Below are positions 1 to 11,720 of a DNA stretch of 64,000 bases, one piece after another; the stretch's first letter is position 1; every line of letters starts with the position of its first letter. Source of the stretch: Thelephora terrestris (taxonomy: Eukaryota > Basidiomycota > Agaricomycetes > Thelephorales > Thelephoraceae). A program made the translations under genes and the position numbers. The stretch is taken from NCBI GenBank assembly GCA_015956445.1, contig WIUZ02000026.1, positions 186,001 to 250,000 on the forward strand. The letters are read 5' to 3'. The notes beneath the pieces were generated by a model. The model saw only the letters and a list, made by a program, of their open reading frames with translations, had not been told where the DNA came from and did not search any database.

Positions 1-190
1 AACCCGCACCAATGGCGATAGTACGAGTTGTATGGGACCGTTTACGGGAGGGAACGTGATACCGTTCGCCTCGGTCACTGGAACGTGGCCCCCAGAAGTG
101 AAACCTGCACTACTCGCTGTTCCATGAACGCTTTGGTCAGGGAGAGAGTCACCTAAAGCACGAAGAAAGTGAGAGTTACGGGGAGTGAAA
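1..190 (-). CDS. Possible partial exon of a gene running off the left edge
   Basis: One minus-strand frame stays open from about 190 to the window edge, roughly 60 codons, with a mixed polar and hydrophobic composition (for example GHVPVTEANGITFPPV). No start codon is present. A plausible splice acceptor lies just upstream, so this could be an internal or last exon. I do not recognise the protein, and the open frame could be chance. Confidence 0.25.
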
Positions 191-642
191 TGAACTCACC
201 CTCGAGCTGAGCATCATACAAGAGCTCCAACAATCCACAAATATTAAACCTCGTTTTCCGGGTGCTTGTTTCCGAGGCGAGCGTGCATCAAAGCTGGTTG
301 GAGGTAAGTTACGTCATTTACCTCATCCCGGCGTTTTTGCAGCACGGATTAGGGCAGACGCTCGTTTATTTGTCAAGCACTATATGTACCACTGCGAGGG
401 AAGAGATTGGATCGTGAGAATCTGCTCGTCCTTTTCCCACCTCCTCCTCATCATCGATCTGCATTCCCCGCACCCCACTTGACTCTTACTCCCCCACCAC
501 TTTTACCGTCTTGGAGCTACCCCATTCCGACTCCAACACGATACATTCTTTCCTATCAGAGGATCCACCCACCACGGCCCGGTTCACCAGGAAACGCAGG
601 ATTCCGTTCGTTCGGGCAGTTGAGAAGAGGAAGAGACTAGCG
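191..642. other. Intergenic, no gene seen
   Basis: No frame here has a credible start, splice pattern or recognisable product. The right part is pyrimidine-rich and probably holds the promoter and 5' UTR of the F-box gene that starts at 643. Confidence 0.5.
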
Positions 643-2326
643 ATGTGGATCAGTGAACGAGTCCCAGAAGACCTGCTCACCCCTATTTTCGAGCAACTCC
701 ACGACCAACGGGATTTGTACACATGCAGCCTCGTCAGCCGCACCTTCAACCGCGCTGTCACACCCATCCTGTATAGGTCTTGGGACACGAGGGTCGTCGT
801 CGACCTTTCCGCCAACGATCGGTTCAAGAGACCTCATAAGGTATTCCACCCCTTCTTTGTAGCCGCCATTTTGGGGGAGGTTCCCATACAGACTTTGTAG
901 ATCTTCGACCCAGTCCAAACCTTCTTGGAGACACCAGAACTCCTACAGTACGTGAGGCACGCTCAAGCCACCGGTAGGCCACCTTCACTCCATGACCGCG
1001 GCCGTGGTTCTGATGTCTCTTCACTTAGGTTCAATCTACAAATACGGCACCAAACTGTTCGAGAACCTCCTTACCGCACTTGGCAAATGCAGGCACCTCG
1101 AATCATTCACTTGGACAGAGCAGGCCGACCGCTTGACCACCCAGCCACACGAGGACCCTATGGCTCACTCTGTCGCAGACCAGAGTCTCCGAGCGGTCAC
1201 CAGAGTCTTGCATGACCTTCCGGTCACAGAGCTCAAGATCAGGAGCTACGTCGGGCTGAGCGAGGAGACCTGGTCGGAGCTTATCAAGATCCGAGGTCTC
1301 AAGAAATTATCCCTCTGGTGCATGGAGGGACAGCCGAGAGTCCTACAGGGTTGGTCGGAAACCTTGGGTAACACCTTGACGCATTTGGAACTTGGAGTAA
1401 GCCTCGTTTTGATCCCATCTCGTTTATTTCATTGTTTAACCTGATTCGGACAGAGGTGTAACGGTGTCCCACCCACCGTTCTGCTCTCCGTTCTTTCGCA
1501 TCTCGGTCAGCTGAGGAGTCTCAGCATCCGTGGAGCACCAAGCACAGTCATTCCACACATCCTGACGTTGTTGCCACATCTACGGTTCCTGGACACTGAT
1601 TACAATCCATCGATTGCCAAGGGGAGACCACCAGAGCAACCTCTGATTTCAAAACTTCAGGGACTGACGGTCCGAACAACCGGAGGCGCCGAACCCCACA
1701 ACATCACCGGCTGGATCAAAAACCTTGTCCCGTACCCGTCGCTGGAATCGTTCAAGCTCTTGGGTTTTTCCGTCCACGGTGACAACGATCTACCGAGGCG
1801 GTTCGTTTTGGACATGGCCCAAACCCATGGCCAGCTGTTGAAACAATTTCACGTCACTGGAGCCTCATTGCTTTGGCCTGACGTGCAATGCGTCTGCGCG
1901 ATGTTCCCAATGATCGAAGACCTCTCTGTCCTTATCTTCACTAACGATATCGTAAGCTTACCTCAACCGCGGTCATGGGTTCATAGTTACTGACTCCAAT
2001 GTTCAGACGCTCATCAACGAGGCTGTTATAGAAGCGAAGAACTTAAGAACATTACGTGTCGAGGTGGGAATGGCCAGTTGGAAGGCTTCGCGGAACAAGT
2101 TCTCGGTGGAAGAAGCCAGGGAAATGATGATGAGAGAGGGCTCGAAGCTGAGGGAGATCCGTGTCGCGGGAATTTCGTACAAGGTACGCCACCCACACAA
2201 CCTTGAGGCATGAACCGAGACTGATGCAATCCGCAGGGCCGCTGGGTACCGGTCGTCAACCCCGAAAACGGCACCACGTATGGGGAGTTCATGGTATCGC
2301 AGGACGATGGCGAAAGGAATCAGTAG
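643..2326 (+). CDS. F-box/LRR-like protein
   Basis: Predicted substrate-recognition subunit of an SCF ubiquitin ligase. The N-terminus (MWISERVPEDLLTPIFEQL, then a SLVSRTFNRAVTPILYRSW-like stretch) is a typical basidiomycete F-box. The rest is leucine-rich with repeats such as LKIRSYVGLSEETW and LPHLRFLDTDYN. I assembled six exons in phase: 643-840, 901-973, 1029-1396, 1454-1951, 2007-2183 and 2237-2326, giving 467 residues; the introns are 51-60 bp, GT-AG. The start is the first in-frame ATG before the F-box. Neither the substrate nor the pathway can be told. Relics of another F-box subfamily lie at 39-41 kb but do not resemble this gene closely. Confidence 0.85.
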
Positions 2327-2485
2327 CTGATCTGTGTAATTTAAGACGTATTATATTGTTGCCTTCATGTATGTCACTCTTCGACATTTAAAAATGGCCG
2401 TTCGATAGTCAGATTGATCGTAGCCGATGTGAGAACGATAATCGCAGTTAACCTGTGCATGCGCGATGAAATGAGTACAGTTTCA

Positions 2486-3213
2486 TCAAGCACCCCGTCC
2501 CCGACCCCGACCCCTGGTGGGACCGCCTCGTGTTTGTCCACCGCGCGCTAGAATGTGTTTTAAGTGAGCAGTTGTCATGGTTGGGTGACTTGGATATGGA
2601 TGTAAACGGACCTCGATGTGCGGGACCTCCTCGACCTGCGGTATTGACGTTGATGAGTTACCGTGGCCGCATGTACGCCGCAACAGACGCACCTCTGTTA
2701 CCAGCGCCGCTGACATGGGAGCCTCGTGCGCTCCTTCCGGCTTCCCTAGCCCTTGTCTGCTCGTCTTTGACGGAATCCAGTAAGCTGTCAGGTATCCGAA
2801 GATACTTGATCTATTCAAACCAAATCAACATCACGCAAAGAAAGAGAAAAAAACCACGGAGACGCACCGTGCTGCCTCGAATGTAACACTCTTTCAATTT
2901 CCAAAACCTATCACCGTCCGGGTTCGTCTGATAGACCTCTCGGAGGGTGATGTTCATGAAATTGTCACAGTTTACGAGATGACCGTTGAAAGTCTCGCCG
3001 TTCTTGAGTTCGACTAACTGCGGGGAGGGGGTGGTAGGACCTGTAGCGTTAATCAAGCTGATTCGCGGTTTGGGGGTGAGATTGGGAAGCGTTGGACTGG
3101 GGTTTTTACCATCGGTTTGTTTTGGGCCGCGTTTAGGAGAGAGAGTGGGAGCTGTTTGGAGATTGTGTGTTAGTGGGTGTGTTGTTTATGGGGTGTAAAG
3201 TTGGCGATACCAT
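2486..3213 (-). CDS. LSM4: U6 snRNA-associated Sm-like protein LSm4
   Basis: Subunit of the LSm2-8 ring (U6 snRNA 3' end, splicing) and the LSm1-7 ring (mRNA decapping). The Sm fold is clear: [19 protein letters not shown] (Sm1), then [13 protein letters not shown] continuing across an intron into IKYLRIPD (Sm2). The C-terminus is an RG/GGR-rich tail, as in other LSm4 proteins. Introns on the minus strand are 2867-2811, 2692-2636 and 2611-2548; the stop is at 2488-2486. The 5' end is not settled. The frame upstream of the Sm1 exon has no ATG, so a short first exon must be spliced on. The ATG at 3213-3211, directly followed by a GT, is a candidate one-codon exon. Confidence 0.9.
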
Positions 3214-3390
3214 CTTGAGTGGGGTTTCAGGCGAGAGGGACCGATGGAGGAGGGAGTGTCTCAGTGTGAAGCACCTTGAGTCCGGCACGTGATCGGTATT
3301 TCCTTCCGTTCCGCCACCACCGACCGACCAAAGTTGGGCACCAGGACTTGCTGGACGGCCGGGGGAATCAGTCGCGTTCTCTTGGCGGTC
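3214..3390. promoter_or_regulatory. Divergent intergenic region between LSM4 and the ERV2-like gene
   Basis: The two genes are transcribed away from each other, with only about 180-330 bp between start codons depending on the unresolved LSM4 start. I see no strong TATA box. Shared regulation is inference only. Confidence 0.35.
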
Positions 3391-4369
3391 ATGTTTTCAC
3401 GATTCACCAGGACGTTTATACTCATCGTGCTCGCCCTAGTATGTCGTCTGCCTCTCGACTCTCTCCAAACCCCGGTGGAGTGACAGACGGGCATGTGTAG
3501 TTCTTGATCGCATCCCTAGGTTTGATGCACCCCAAGTCGAAACCGTATCTGGACCCATGGTCAGGAGAGCAGTTCGGTGAAGGCGGTGTTGAGCAGCATT
3601 TCGCCGTCAAGCCGAACGAGGAAGTGGTGAAGGGGAAACCCATCATGCAAAAACTGGGGAACGAGACGGCCAAGTACGGGGGAGATTCATCTGGGCGTGT
3701 GTTTTTTTTGTGTGCTGACGACTGGCTTGATAGGGCTGAGTTGGGAAGGGCAACTTGGAAGTTACTGTGAGCGAAATCGCTGCTACTCGACGTCCTCGTG
3801 TTTTCTCAGTTCGATGGTAGGCATACAATGACGCTGAGGTATCCAGAGGTATATCAACGCCCGTTGCGACTCGAGGAATCGCGTGTCCCCTGATATGTGT
3901 TTACAAGGATCCTACGCCGGAAGAGAGAGAAGCAATCGATTCGTACTTCTACCTTTTCTCAAGACTGTACCCATGCGGGGAGTGTGCGACGGAATTCCAG
4001 ATGTTACTCAAGAAATTTCCCCCACAGACGTCTTCTCGGAGGTCTGCTTCTCTCTGGTATGCCGAGTTTTCGCTTGCCGTATGATCTAAGAGAGCTCACC
4101 TGGGATCAATTTAGGCTATGCGCGATCCATAACGAAGTGAATAAACGGTTGAAGAAAGTGAGCCCCTTGCGCGTTTTTCTCCTCCGTAATCTCGCGCTGA
4201 AGCTTTCCGCGAGCAGCCCGAGTTTGACTGCGCGAACTTGGACGCTACTTATGACTGTGGGTGTGGAGATGCGCCCGTTGGGAAGCCTGCTCAGGGTGAG
4301 CGGGACGATCTGGAGAGAGATCTTTCCAAGGACGAGGTTACTGGTGTCGACTTGATAGAAGGTGGTTGA
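3391..4369 (+). CDS. ERV2: FAD-linked sulfhydryl oxidase, ERV2/ALR family
   Basis: Erv/ALR enzymes form disulfides and pass electrons to oxygen through FAD. Seven exons assemble in phase (3391-3438, 3501-3673, 3734-3766, 3821-3848, 3908-4056, 4115-4157, 4217-4369) to 208 residues. The N-terminus (MFSRFTRTFILIVLAL and onward) is a signal anchor, which favours the ER-type ERV2 over the mitochondrial ERV1. Diagnostic blocks are LGRATWKLLHTM (FAD site), LYPCGECATEFQ with the CxxC active site, and CAIHNEVNKRL. The C-terminal tail contains FDCANLDATYDCGCG, a likely shuttle-cysteine region. It lies 150 bp upstream of DPH5 on the same strand. Confidence 0.92.
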
Positions 4370-4519
4370 TCCTGTGTGTGTGATTCGTTTCTTTCTTTGT
4401 TCTTGGATACCCTGGATGTGTAAGATATTATACCGCATATACCGTAGCTTCGGATGGATTTTTCCGCCTCGGCGCTTAGATCTTGCATTTTGACTCTCAC
4501 TTCTGCCATCACATCCACG

Positions 4520-5611
4520 ATGTTCTATATCATTGGGCTCGGGCTCTGCGACGAGAAGGATATCACTGTCAGAGGCTTAGAGGCAAGTGTTCGGAATTTT
4601 CGCTTCTGTAATGATTTTTGACGGGGTAGATTAGGCAGTCAAGTCATGCTCTCGAGTGTACCTCGAAGCGTACACCAGCATTCTGATGGTAGAAAAATCG
4701 CGATTGGTGTGTGCGATACTTGAAATGCACCTACACGACCTGATAATGTGAAAGGTAGGAGGCGTTCTATGAGAGGCCTCTGATACTGGCCGACCGTGAA
4801 ATGGTCGAAACGGAAAGCGATGAGATTTTGCGCGATGCAGATAAAGAGAACGTCGCGATGCTCGTCGTTGGCGATCCATTCGGGTGCGTTCGTTCTGTAC
4901 CACGACACCCTGCCCAACGTTCTAAATCACTTTTAGGGCTACCACGCACACGGATATCATTCTACGAGCTCGCGCTCTCAAAATCCCCGTCCGAGTCGTC
5001 CACAACGCATCGATCATGAACGCCGTTGGCGCATGCGGTCTGCAGCTCTACAATTTCGGGCAAACGGTCTCCCTCGTGTTTTTCACGGACACTTGGAAGC
5101 CGGACAGTTTCTACGACAAGATCAAGGAGAACGTGGACCTTGGGATGCACACCTTGGTTTTGCTCGACATTAAAGTCAAGGAGCAGAGTGAAGAAAACTT
5201 GGCGAGGTAAGTCACTGGAGTGTCAGTCCGAATGGGGGCTTCCTTCTGAGACTTTACAGGGGCAGGAAGATTTATGAACCTCCGCGATACATGTCGATCC
5301 CTCAGGCCGTTTCGCAATTACTCGAGATCGAAGGTCTAAGACGGTCGGGCATACTCAGTCCAGAAGAAACGCTGGCAATCGGCTTATCTCGAGTCGGCGG
5401 GGATGAATCACAACAAAAGATCGTCAGCGGTACGCTGGCGGAACTGGTCACTCAACCGGCCGATGCCTTTGGCGAGCCCCTGCACAGTCTCGTGGTAGTT
5501 GGGAAGAGGGTTCACCACCTGGAGGTCGAATACGCCCAACAGTTCGCTGTGAATGAGACAGGGTGGAGGCACGTTGCCCGGAACGTGTACAAGTGTGCTT
5601 TAGACGATTGA
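4520..5611 (+). CDS. DPH5: Diphthine methyl ester synthase (diphthamide biosynthesis)
   Basis: SAM-dependent methyltransferase that modifies the conserved histidine of elongation factor 2 on the way to diphthamide. Five exons (4520-4586, 4639-4706, 4759-4883, 4937-5206, 5260-5611) give 293 residues, the normal family length. The start [17 protein letters not shown] is the canonical N-terminus. Other family blocks are [51 protein letters not shown] and [18 protein letters not shown]. It is cytosolic in other eukaryotes. It sits in a tight same-strand trio: the ERV2-like gene ends 150 bp before it and NARS1 starts 106 bp after it. Confidence 0.96.
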
Positions 5612-5717
5612 TCTATTATCGGAGGGATCAATATACCACCTTATCACTATCGACGGTAACCAGTAAACGGACGAGTCATAATGGATAAACGTCCGCTTGT
5701 CGTCCTCCTTCACTACC

Positions 5718-7789
5718 ATGCCAATCACGTACGTCGACGAGGCCGTTGGCTCTGACGAGACCGGCGAAGGCACACAAGAGTTGCCCTACAAATCTCTTGC
5801 ATTCGCTGTTTACTCAGGAGATGGGGTCGATAGCGTCAAATACCTGATCCGAAAGGACGCCACTGCCGATTACGACGAAGCTACCCAGTCTGCACTCAAA
5901 AAGGCCAAGAAGGGTGCAGATGGTATACAGAAGAAGAAAAAGAAGGCAGAAGAGCTCGCTTCGAGGGAGGATAACGAGAAGAAGGCAGAAAGGGAGCGGA
6001 AAGAGAAATTGCTCGAGGAGAGCAAGAAGATCGTTCTGGAGGAAGATCCTGCCTTACCGAAGGCTACTAAGGTACGGCCATAAACACAACTCGCACTCAA
6101 ATCGCGCTTCGCTGGCTGACTATTCGTGTAAAGACAAAGATCGGGAGTGCCGCTCCCCATAGAGGAGAGAGGGTACGTGTTTGCGGATGGGTTCATCGTC
6201 TGAGATCCCAGAAGGATATCATCTTCATCGTTCTGCGGGACGGGACGGGGTTCCTCCAATCCGTTTTGTCCGGTCGCGTGGTGAGCAAACTCACCGTTCT
6301 TATAAACCGGTCGTGGTGGCGGCTCACCGGTTGAGGCAGGCTCAAACTTACGATGCGCTCACGCTCACGCTTGAATCGTCCGTCGAACTGGTGGGAGTTC
6401 TGAAGGAAGTCCCGGAGGGAAAGACCGCTCCAGGTGGTCACGAGCTTGTTGTAGATTATTGGAAGGTTCTTGGACCTGCTCCGGGAGCAGACGATGCGTT
6501 CACGAACAGGCTGAACGAGGTACGTCGATGGTTGGTGGGACCCTGTCCTCGGGGTGACGCTGACACACGGCACAGAAATCCGATCCCTCTATCTTGGCGG
6601 ACCTCAGGCATCTCGTTCTTCGAGGAGAAACCGCTTCAAGCGTCCTTCGCCTCCGCGCTCACCTCCTCACAGCGTTCCGTGAAACCTACATCAGTCATAA
6701 CCTTCTCGAAGTCACGCCGCCCTGTGTGGTACAAACCCAAGTCGAGGGTGGAGCGACGTTGTTCAAGTTCGACTACTACGGTCAGCCGGCGTTCCTTACC
6801 CAGAGCTCCCAGTTGTACCTGGAAACATGCCTTCCGTCACTGGGGGATGTCTTTTGCATTCAAGAGAGTTTCCGTGCAGAAAACAGGTTCGTCCACGCGA
6901 CCGATGTGATTCTATGGATGCGGTTAATTTACGCGCACTTAGCCATACCCGGCGACATTTGAGCGAGTATACCCACATGGAAGCCGAGCTGGCATTCATC
7001 ACCTTTGACGATCTCATGACCCACATAGAAGCAATCGTGAGTAGACTGATGACCCTTCACCTGACTCGAGACTCAAGGAATCACCGTCAGATTTGTGAAA
7101 CAGTCGACAAGATTGTGTCTCAACCTGGTCCGGCTGCCCTTCTAAAACACCTCAACCCCGATTTCAAGCCACCTGCACGGCCCTTCCGCCGCATGTCCTA
7201 CGTCGACGCAATTGCTTGGCTCAACGAGCACTGCATCAAGCACGAGAAGGAGGATGCAGAGGGTAACGTTGTGAAAGATGAGGCTGGCAACCCCATCATG
7301 GTCGAGCACGCCGTCGGAGATGACATCGCAGAGGCCGCCGAACGTCAAATGACGGATATTATCGGGACGCCTATCTTCTTATACGGGTTCCCCGCGGAAC
7401 TCAAGGCCTTCTATATGAAGAAGATGCCCGCGGATAAGCAGGAGGGCAACCACGTCTTCACAGAGAGTTGCGACCTGCTGATGCCGGGTGTGGGTGAGAT
7501 CGTTGGTGGTTCGATGAGGATCGCAGATTCGGAAGAGTTGCTGGCTGCGTACAAGAGGGAAGGTATAGACCCTGAACCTTACTATTGGTTCACGGACCAG
7601 AGAAAGTATGGAACGTGCGAACATGGCGGATACGGACTGGGAGTTGAGGTAGGAAGCTTCACGCCAAAGAATATGTTTTTCGCTGACGCCCCTTTCCGTC
7701 TTCAGCGGTTCCTGGCGTGGCTCGCCAATAGGTATACAGTGAGGGAATGTTCGCTATATCCGAGATGGCCAGGCAAAGCCACTCCCTGA
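5718..7789 (+). CDS. NARS1: Cytosolic asparaginyl-tRNA synthetase
   Basis: Class IIb aminoacyl-tRNA synthetase charging tRNA-Asn. Seven exons (5718-6071, 6134-6280, 6340-6519, 6576-6886, 6943-7036, 7091-7648, 7706-7789) give 575 residues. The layout is a eukaryotic N-terminal extension, a Lys/Glu-rich linker (about residues 70-110), an OB-fold anticodon-binding domain ([20 protein letters not shown]), and the class II core: motif 2 around [10 protein letters not shown] and [14 protein letters not shown], motif 3 around GYGLGVERFLAWL. The start is the first ATG, matching the family N-terminus. No break was seen. It corresponds to yeast DED81. Confidence 0.96.
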
Positions 7790-10404
7790 GCATCAGATAT
7801 CAGCCCATCCTTCCAGACTTTCGCGTGGAACGTCTGTGGGGTGAATTACAGTTTGTAATAGATAGAATGATTTGATTCCATGCTCTCGCGTGTGGGAGTT
7901 GTGTTGACGGACGTGATATAGAGAAACGATCGCTTGTGAATTCAAGGTCGCACCGCGCGGAACGCTGTACCCTCTTCGCGACCCCCGCACCAGTCATGGG
8001 ACGTCGATGGACTTTCAGCAACACGGTATGAATAGCAATGTGAGACTGCTTCCATGCAGCTCGTAATGTACAGCGATCAGGTTTGATCTCGGGCCTAACT
8101 GACGCAGGGAAAAGTTGGGACTGAAAACGCAAAATGCATCATCGGAGTTCGTGGGAAAAGATGCTAAACATTGTGTTTCGGCCGTTCATAGAAGTACGCC
8201 GGCGGCCAGTGAGTGGAGATGTGTGCTGATTTTGAAGTGTGTGTATGAGAGCTTGACTTTGCCCCGGCGGATGTACTCGAGCGTCATTAAACCCGCAACG
8301 AAGTTTCGACCGGAAAACGATGAGCGGGTGGCGTACTCTTCATGTGAGGGGTTTTGAAGTATGTAGTGCCCGAGTTTACCGACAAAACAAATCTTTACTG
8401 AACTGTGAAGGCTGATGACTATTGTCTAGGGGGAGACCGGTGATGCTCAGGTCACAGAACACCGACGCCACTCTGGATCTGATCTTGTTAGCCGGAGAGT
8501 ATAATAAGTATGCAGTGGGACGCTCAAATCAGGGAACTACCGCTGGCACCTTCCCTTATGAACGCCACCACAAACATTTGAACTTGTCGATGTCAGTGTC
8601 AGTGTCATGATGATAGATCCACGTCACGACAGACAAAAGAAAATTAAGATTGGGGTCTAGAAGCCAGACCCCTTGCCGTTACACCGCGGAAGTGAGGAGT
8701 TCCATACCCTACGTAGACGTGTTGCCCCGAGCAACAGCGTGATATTCAGGGCGGAACCCTGGGAACCAAGCGAATCGCGTAATCTCACTAATCTAGGAAT
8801 GCTCTGAACCACGATAACAGGCTCAAACGGTCTCATCGAAAGATAAGTCCGTGTCGCCAATGAATCCAAGAGTTATCTGTTCGTTGGCAAAATCAGAAGG
8901 GTGAACAGGACCGCACGGAACGTCCCAATGTTACTTACTTTGACTCAGTGTATAGGATTAATCACGGAGAAATGTAATTACAAGGGAGATAAGCTGAGTT
9001 TGTGCACGCGGTCCACCCTATTGAGCGGAGATGCACAACAAGTAGTTTCCGCGCCCCGGGTTGAATTCAGCCACAGGGGGGGAACATCGCGCGGAGAGCT
9101 GTGGGGTCCCTCCTATTCAACCCGTAACCCGAGGATCTTCCCCCGCTGGATTCTGCGAGATCTGTGCGCGCCGCGCGAGATGCGTGTGATGAGTAGTGTG
9201 GCGTGCCTCGAGAACTTTCTCCGTAGAATCAGGAAATCCAGGTGATTCATATACACCCAACTTGGATTTTTGAAAGCTTGCAGACGATCGAGGGCCGCCG
9301 CAGTCGATCGTTTTTTTGACCGATAAACTGGGAAGGGGTGGAAATACGGATAAATCAAATGGAGACCCCTCCTCCTTCGCCCCCTTGATATATACCTATG
9401 CATGATTTCAAGAACGGGGTTTGACAGCCAGATGGATCCGAACGCGTAGCGATGAACCGTCACGAGGTGGCTTGTTATACGCATCATTGATTACTGGGGC
9501 TCTGGGCACTGGGAGGAGGCTCGATTTCTTGCAGCTTCTTGCCCAGAAAGTGCACCTTCTGGGTAAAGTAGCGCGCGTCCCAAACCGCACAATTTCCTTT
9601 CGGGGCTGCGGGGCTTCGTGATCTTACTCACCAAGGCCTCATGAGGGGAAAAATCCATGCGGTTTTGCCGATAGGTACCAAACCGACGAACAACCAATCG
9701 CGTCTCTCGTATTTTCGACTTGAAGGGGTGGTCATGCGATTGTGGGTTCGCTTAAAGGTATGTGCGGAGCACCTCCTCGGAGTCCGTGCGGGAATCGTGA
9801 GAGGGGCTTGCACGTCTCGTGTGCAACCCGTGATCATGCGCCAGGCTCGCGTTCGCGATGAGAAACCTCAAAGTAGCGCCCAGCCAGATTTGTTCACCCC
9901 CGGGGCGGGTCATTCTGCCCAAGAAAGCGAGTGGGGCTCGATATTTTTGACACGATTCTATTGGTTGACAACGGCCCCCCAAAACGCGCAAGGGCGTCCA
10001 CATCGAACCAAGTGCATCGAACGATACCGAGTTTCAGTTCTATCATGGGGGAAAGACCGGAACGTTGCGTAACCTCTGAGGTCAAAAATGTCCGAATATG
10101 ATTTTGGGTTCCTGCAGACAAAAAAAAAGGGTGAAAGGGCTTGGAGGTATCCAGTATAGTCCATGTTGGACCCGAACTTAATAACGTATAGTCGAGAACG
10201 AAATGAACAGTTGATGGGAGATAGGGAAGGAGATGCAAAAAAAATCGACGTGTCGTAAGGTGATAATATGAAAGGGATGCGGTAAAGTAAGAGAAAAGAC
10301 GTACAATGCGCTAGTTTACATTTCTTGGAATGAAAATCCGAAAGAAAATAATGCGATACGATTGGTGAATAGGGACGAGGAACGGGTGTGGTCCACTCCA
10401 GGCC
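7790..10404. other. 2.6 kb gap without a recognisable gene
   Basis: Only short, mutually overlapping open frames occur on both strands, and none has recognisable domains or a credible intron-exon chain. A compact inverted repeat, with GGGGTCTGG facing CCAGACCCC, lies near 8652-8672. The remainder holds nothing I can support. Confidence 0.5.
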
Positions 10405-11620
10405 TTATACCTTGATACCAAACCTCCCAAAGATGCTCGGTTTCTTGGAGATCGACTTGTGGCAATCAGGTAACAGCTGGAGCGTTTGTGGCACCGAAAG
10501 AAGTATCGCTTGTCTGGAGTCAACACCTGTGACCTTGTCAAGGAAATCCTCAATAATCGGATTAACCTACGAAAGGGGTGCGTACGTCAGCATTGTTCAG
10601 ACTATATGAAAGCAACAACGAACCTGTCGGTAATGCGTGTGTGTCAAGAAGTGAGGGGCACCATCGATGATGTGCATCTCCCGATCGGCTTTTCGTAAGA
10701 GGTCGTGAAATTCTTGTGCAACTGCCGGCGGAGCAGGTACGTCCTCTCCTGTGGGGTTGCGTTAGGCACAGCCTCTAGGTAATGGTAGGGTCCGAAACTT
10801 ACCGCCGTGAACGATAAGCACTGGGCAGGTGATTTTGTCCCACTCCTTTTGATCTATGGGCCGACGGTCCAAAACGGCGGAGAAGATCTTGTCTATTAAT
10901 TTGCGGTTCGATGGTCTGAATTTGGTCGTGACGACCCACTCGTCGATGACACCCTGGGCAGAGGGGTCGTCGCCGAAATAGATCCAATGCAAGGCTTGCA
11001 CGACGTCAGATGCCAATTGATCCGAGCCATCATCCGCACGGTCGTAACAAGATTCCTTGAGGAATGTGAACTGCTCTCGGTTCTCCTCGTCCTGTGACGC
11101 GCAATCAGCGGGCCTATACGAGCAAAATTCTGATGAACTGGGTGACAAACCTCCACCGGGGGATTTTGGGCGATCAGGATCAGGCTTTGAACGCGTTGCG
11201 GTGCCTGCATCGCCATCATTGTGGCAATCTGAGCACCAAGGCTGTTGCCAAGGACATGAGCCTCTTTAATCTTCAGAGCGTCCATGGCGCCCAATACAGC
11301 CTTGGCAACCTAAGCTCGATCAGTTAGACCCATTCCGTATCAAAAGGACCTGGGTAAATTACCAAGTCAAAGTCATAGGGTTTCGAGTCGAGTGGAGCTT
11401 CTGTGCGGCCGTGGTAATGGTGGTCGATAGCGACGATGTTGTACGCCTTGGTCAACCGTCCATCACGAAACTGGGGAGCGAAAAAGTGGGAATCGAAGAA
11501 ACGAGGATGGAGCATGACGATCGTTGGGCGCGAGGGATAGATATAGGGCTTGTTGGGGTCGGGCGAGGAGGGCACGATGTAGTGCATCTTGACGTTAGAG
11601 GAGACTTTGACGAGGGGCAT
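10405..11620 (-). CDS. Alpha/beta hydrolase-fold protein
   Basis: Five exons on the minus strand (11620-11363, 11309-11151, 11091-10803, 10748-10624, 10566-10405) assemble in phase to 330 residues. Hallmarks in order are the oxyanion region after strand 3 (MLHPRFFDSHFF), a HYHGRTEAP turn, the nucleophile elbow GNSLGAQIA (catalytic Ser), the acid region VHGGEDVPAPP (Asp) and the histidine region DGAPHFLT. This complete triad suggests an active esterase, lipase or epoxide-hydrolase-like enzyme; substrate unknown. The C-terminal tail SISKKPSIFGRFGIKV is not part of the fold. No signal peptide is evident, so it is probably cytosolic. Confidence 0.88.
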
Positions 11621-11707
11621 GGTGGCGGACAGACAGAGGGCTGGAGGGAGCCAGAGAGGAGGTAGCGGGGGGAGAAAACGTCTGGGGAGATGGTTCCTTT
11701 CGCAGCG

Positions 11708-11716
11708 CTATATAAT
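11708..11716 (-). promoter_or_regulatory. TATA-like box of the alpha/beta hydrolase gene
   Basis: ATTATATAG on the minus strand lies about 90 bp upstream of the hydrolase start codon, a usual distance for a TATA-driven promoter with a short 5' UTR. Inferred by position and sequence only. Confidence 0.4.
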
Positions 11717-11720
11717 GTCC

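Noticed and set aside
4583-4638. A GC-AG intron in DPH5 (gag/gcaagt...gattag/gcagtc).
   Set aside because: A normal GT donor three bases later (gcaa/gtgttc) with the CAG acceptor gives GLEAIKSC, closer to the family GLEAIKKC.
8640-8700. A tRNA-like pattern on the minus strand (GGTGTAACGGC...GGTCTGGCTTCTAGACC).
   Set aside because: There is no T-arm (GGTTCGAATCC-like) or matching acceptor stem, and the loop lacks U33.
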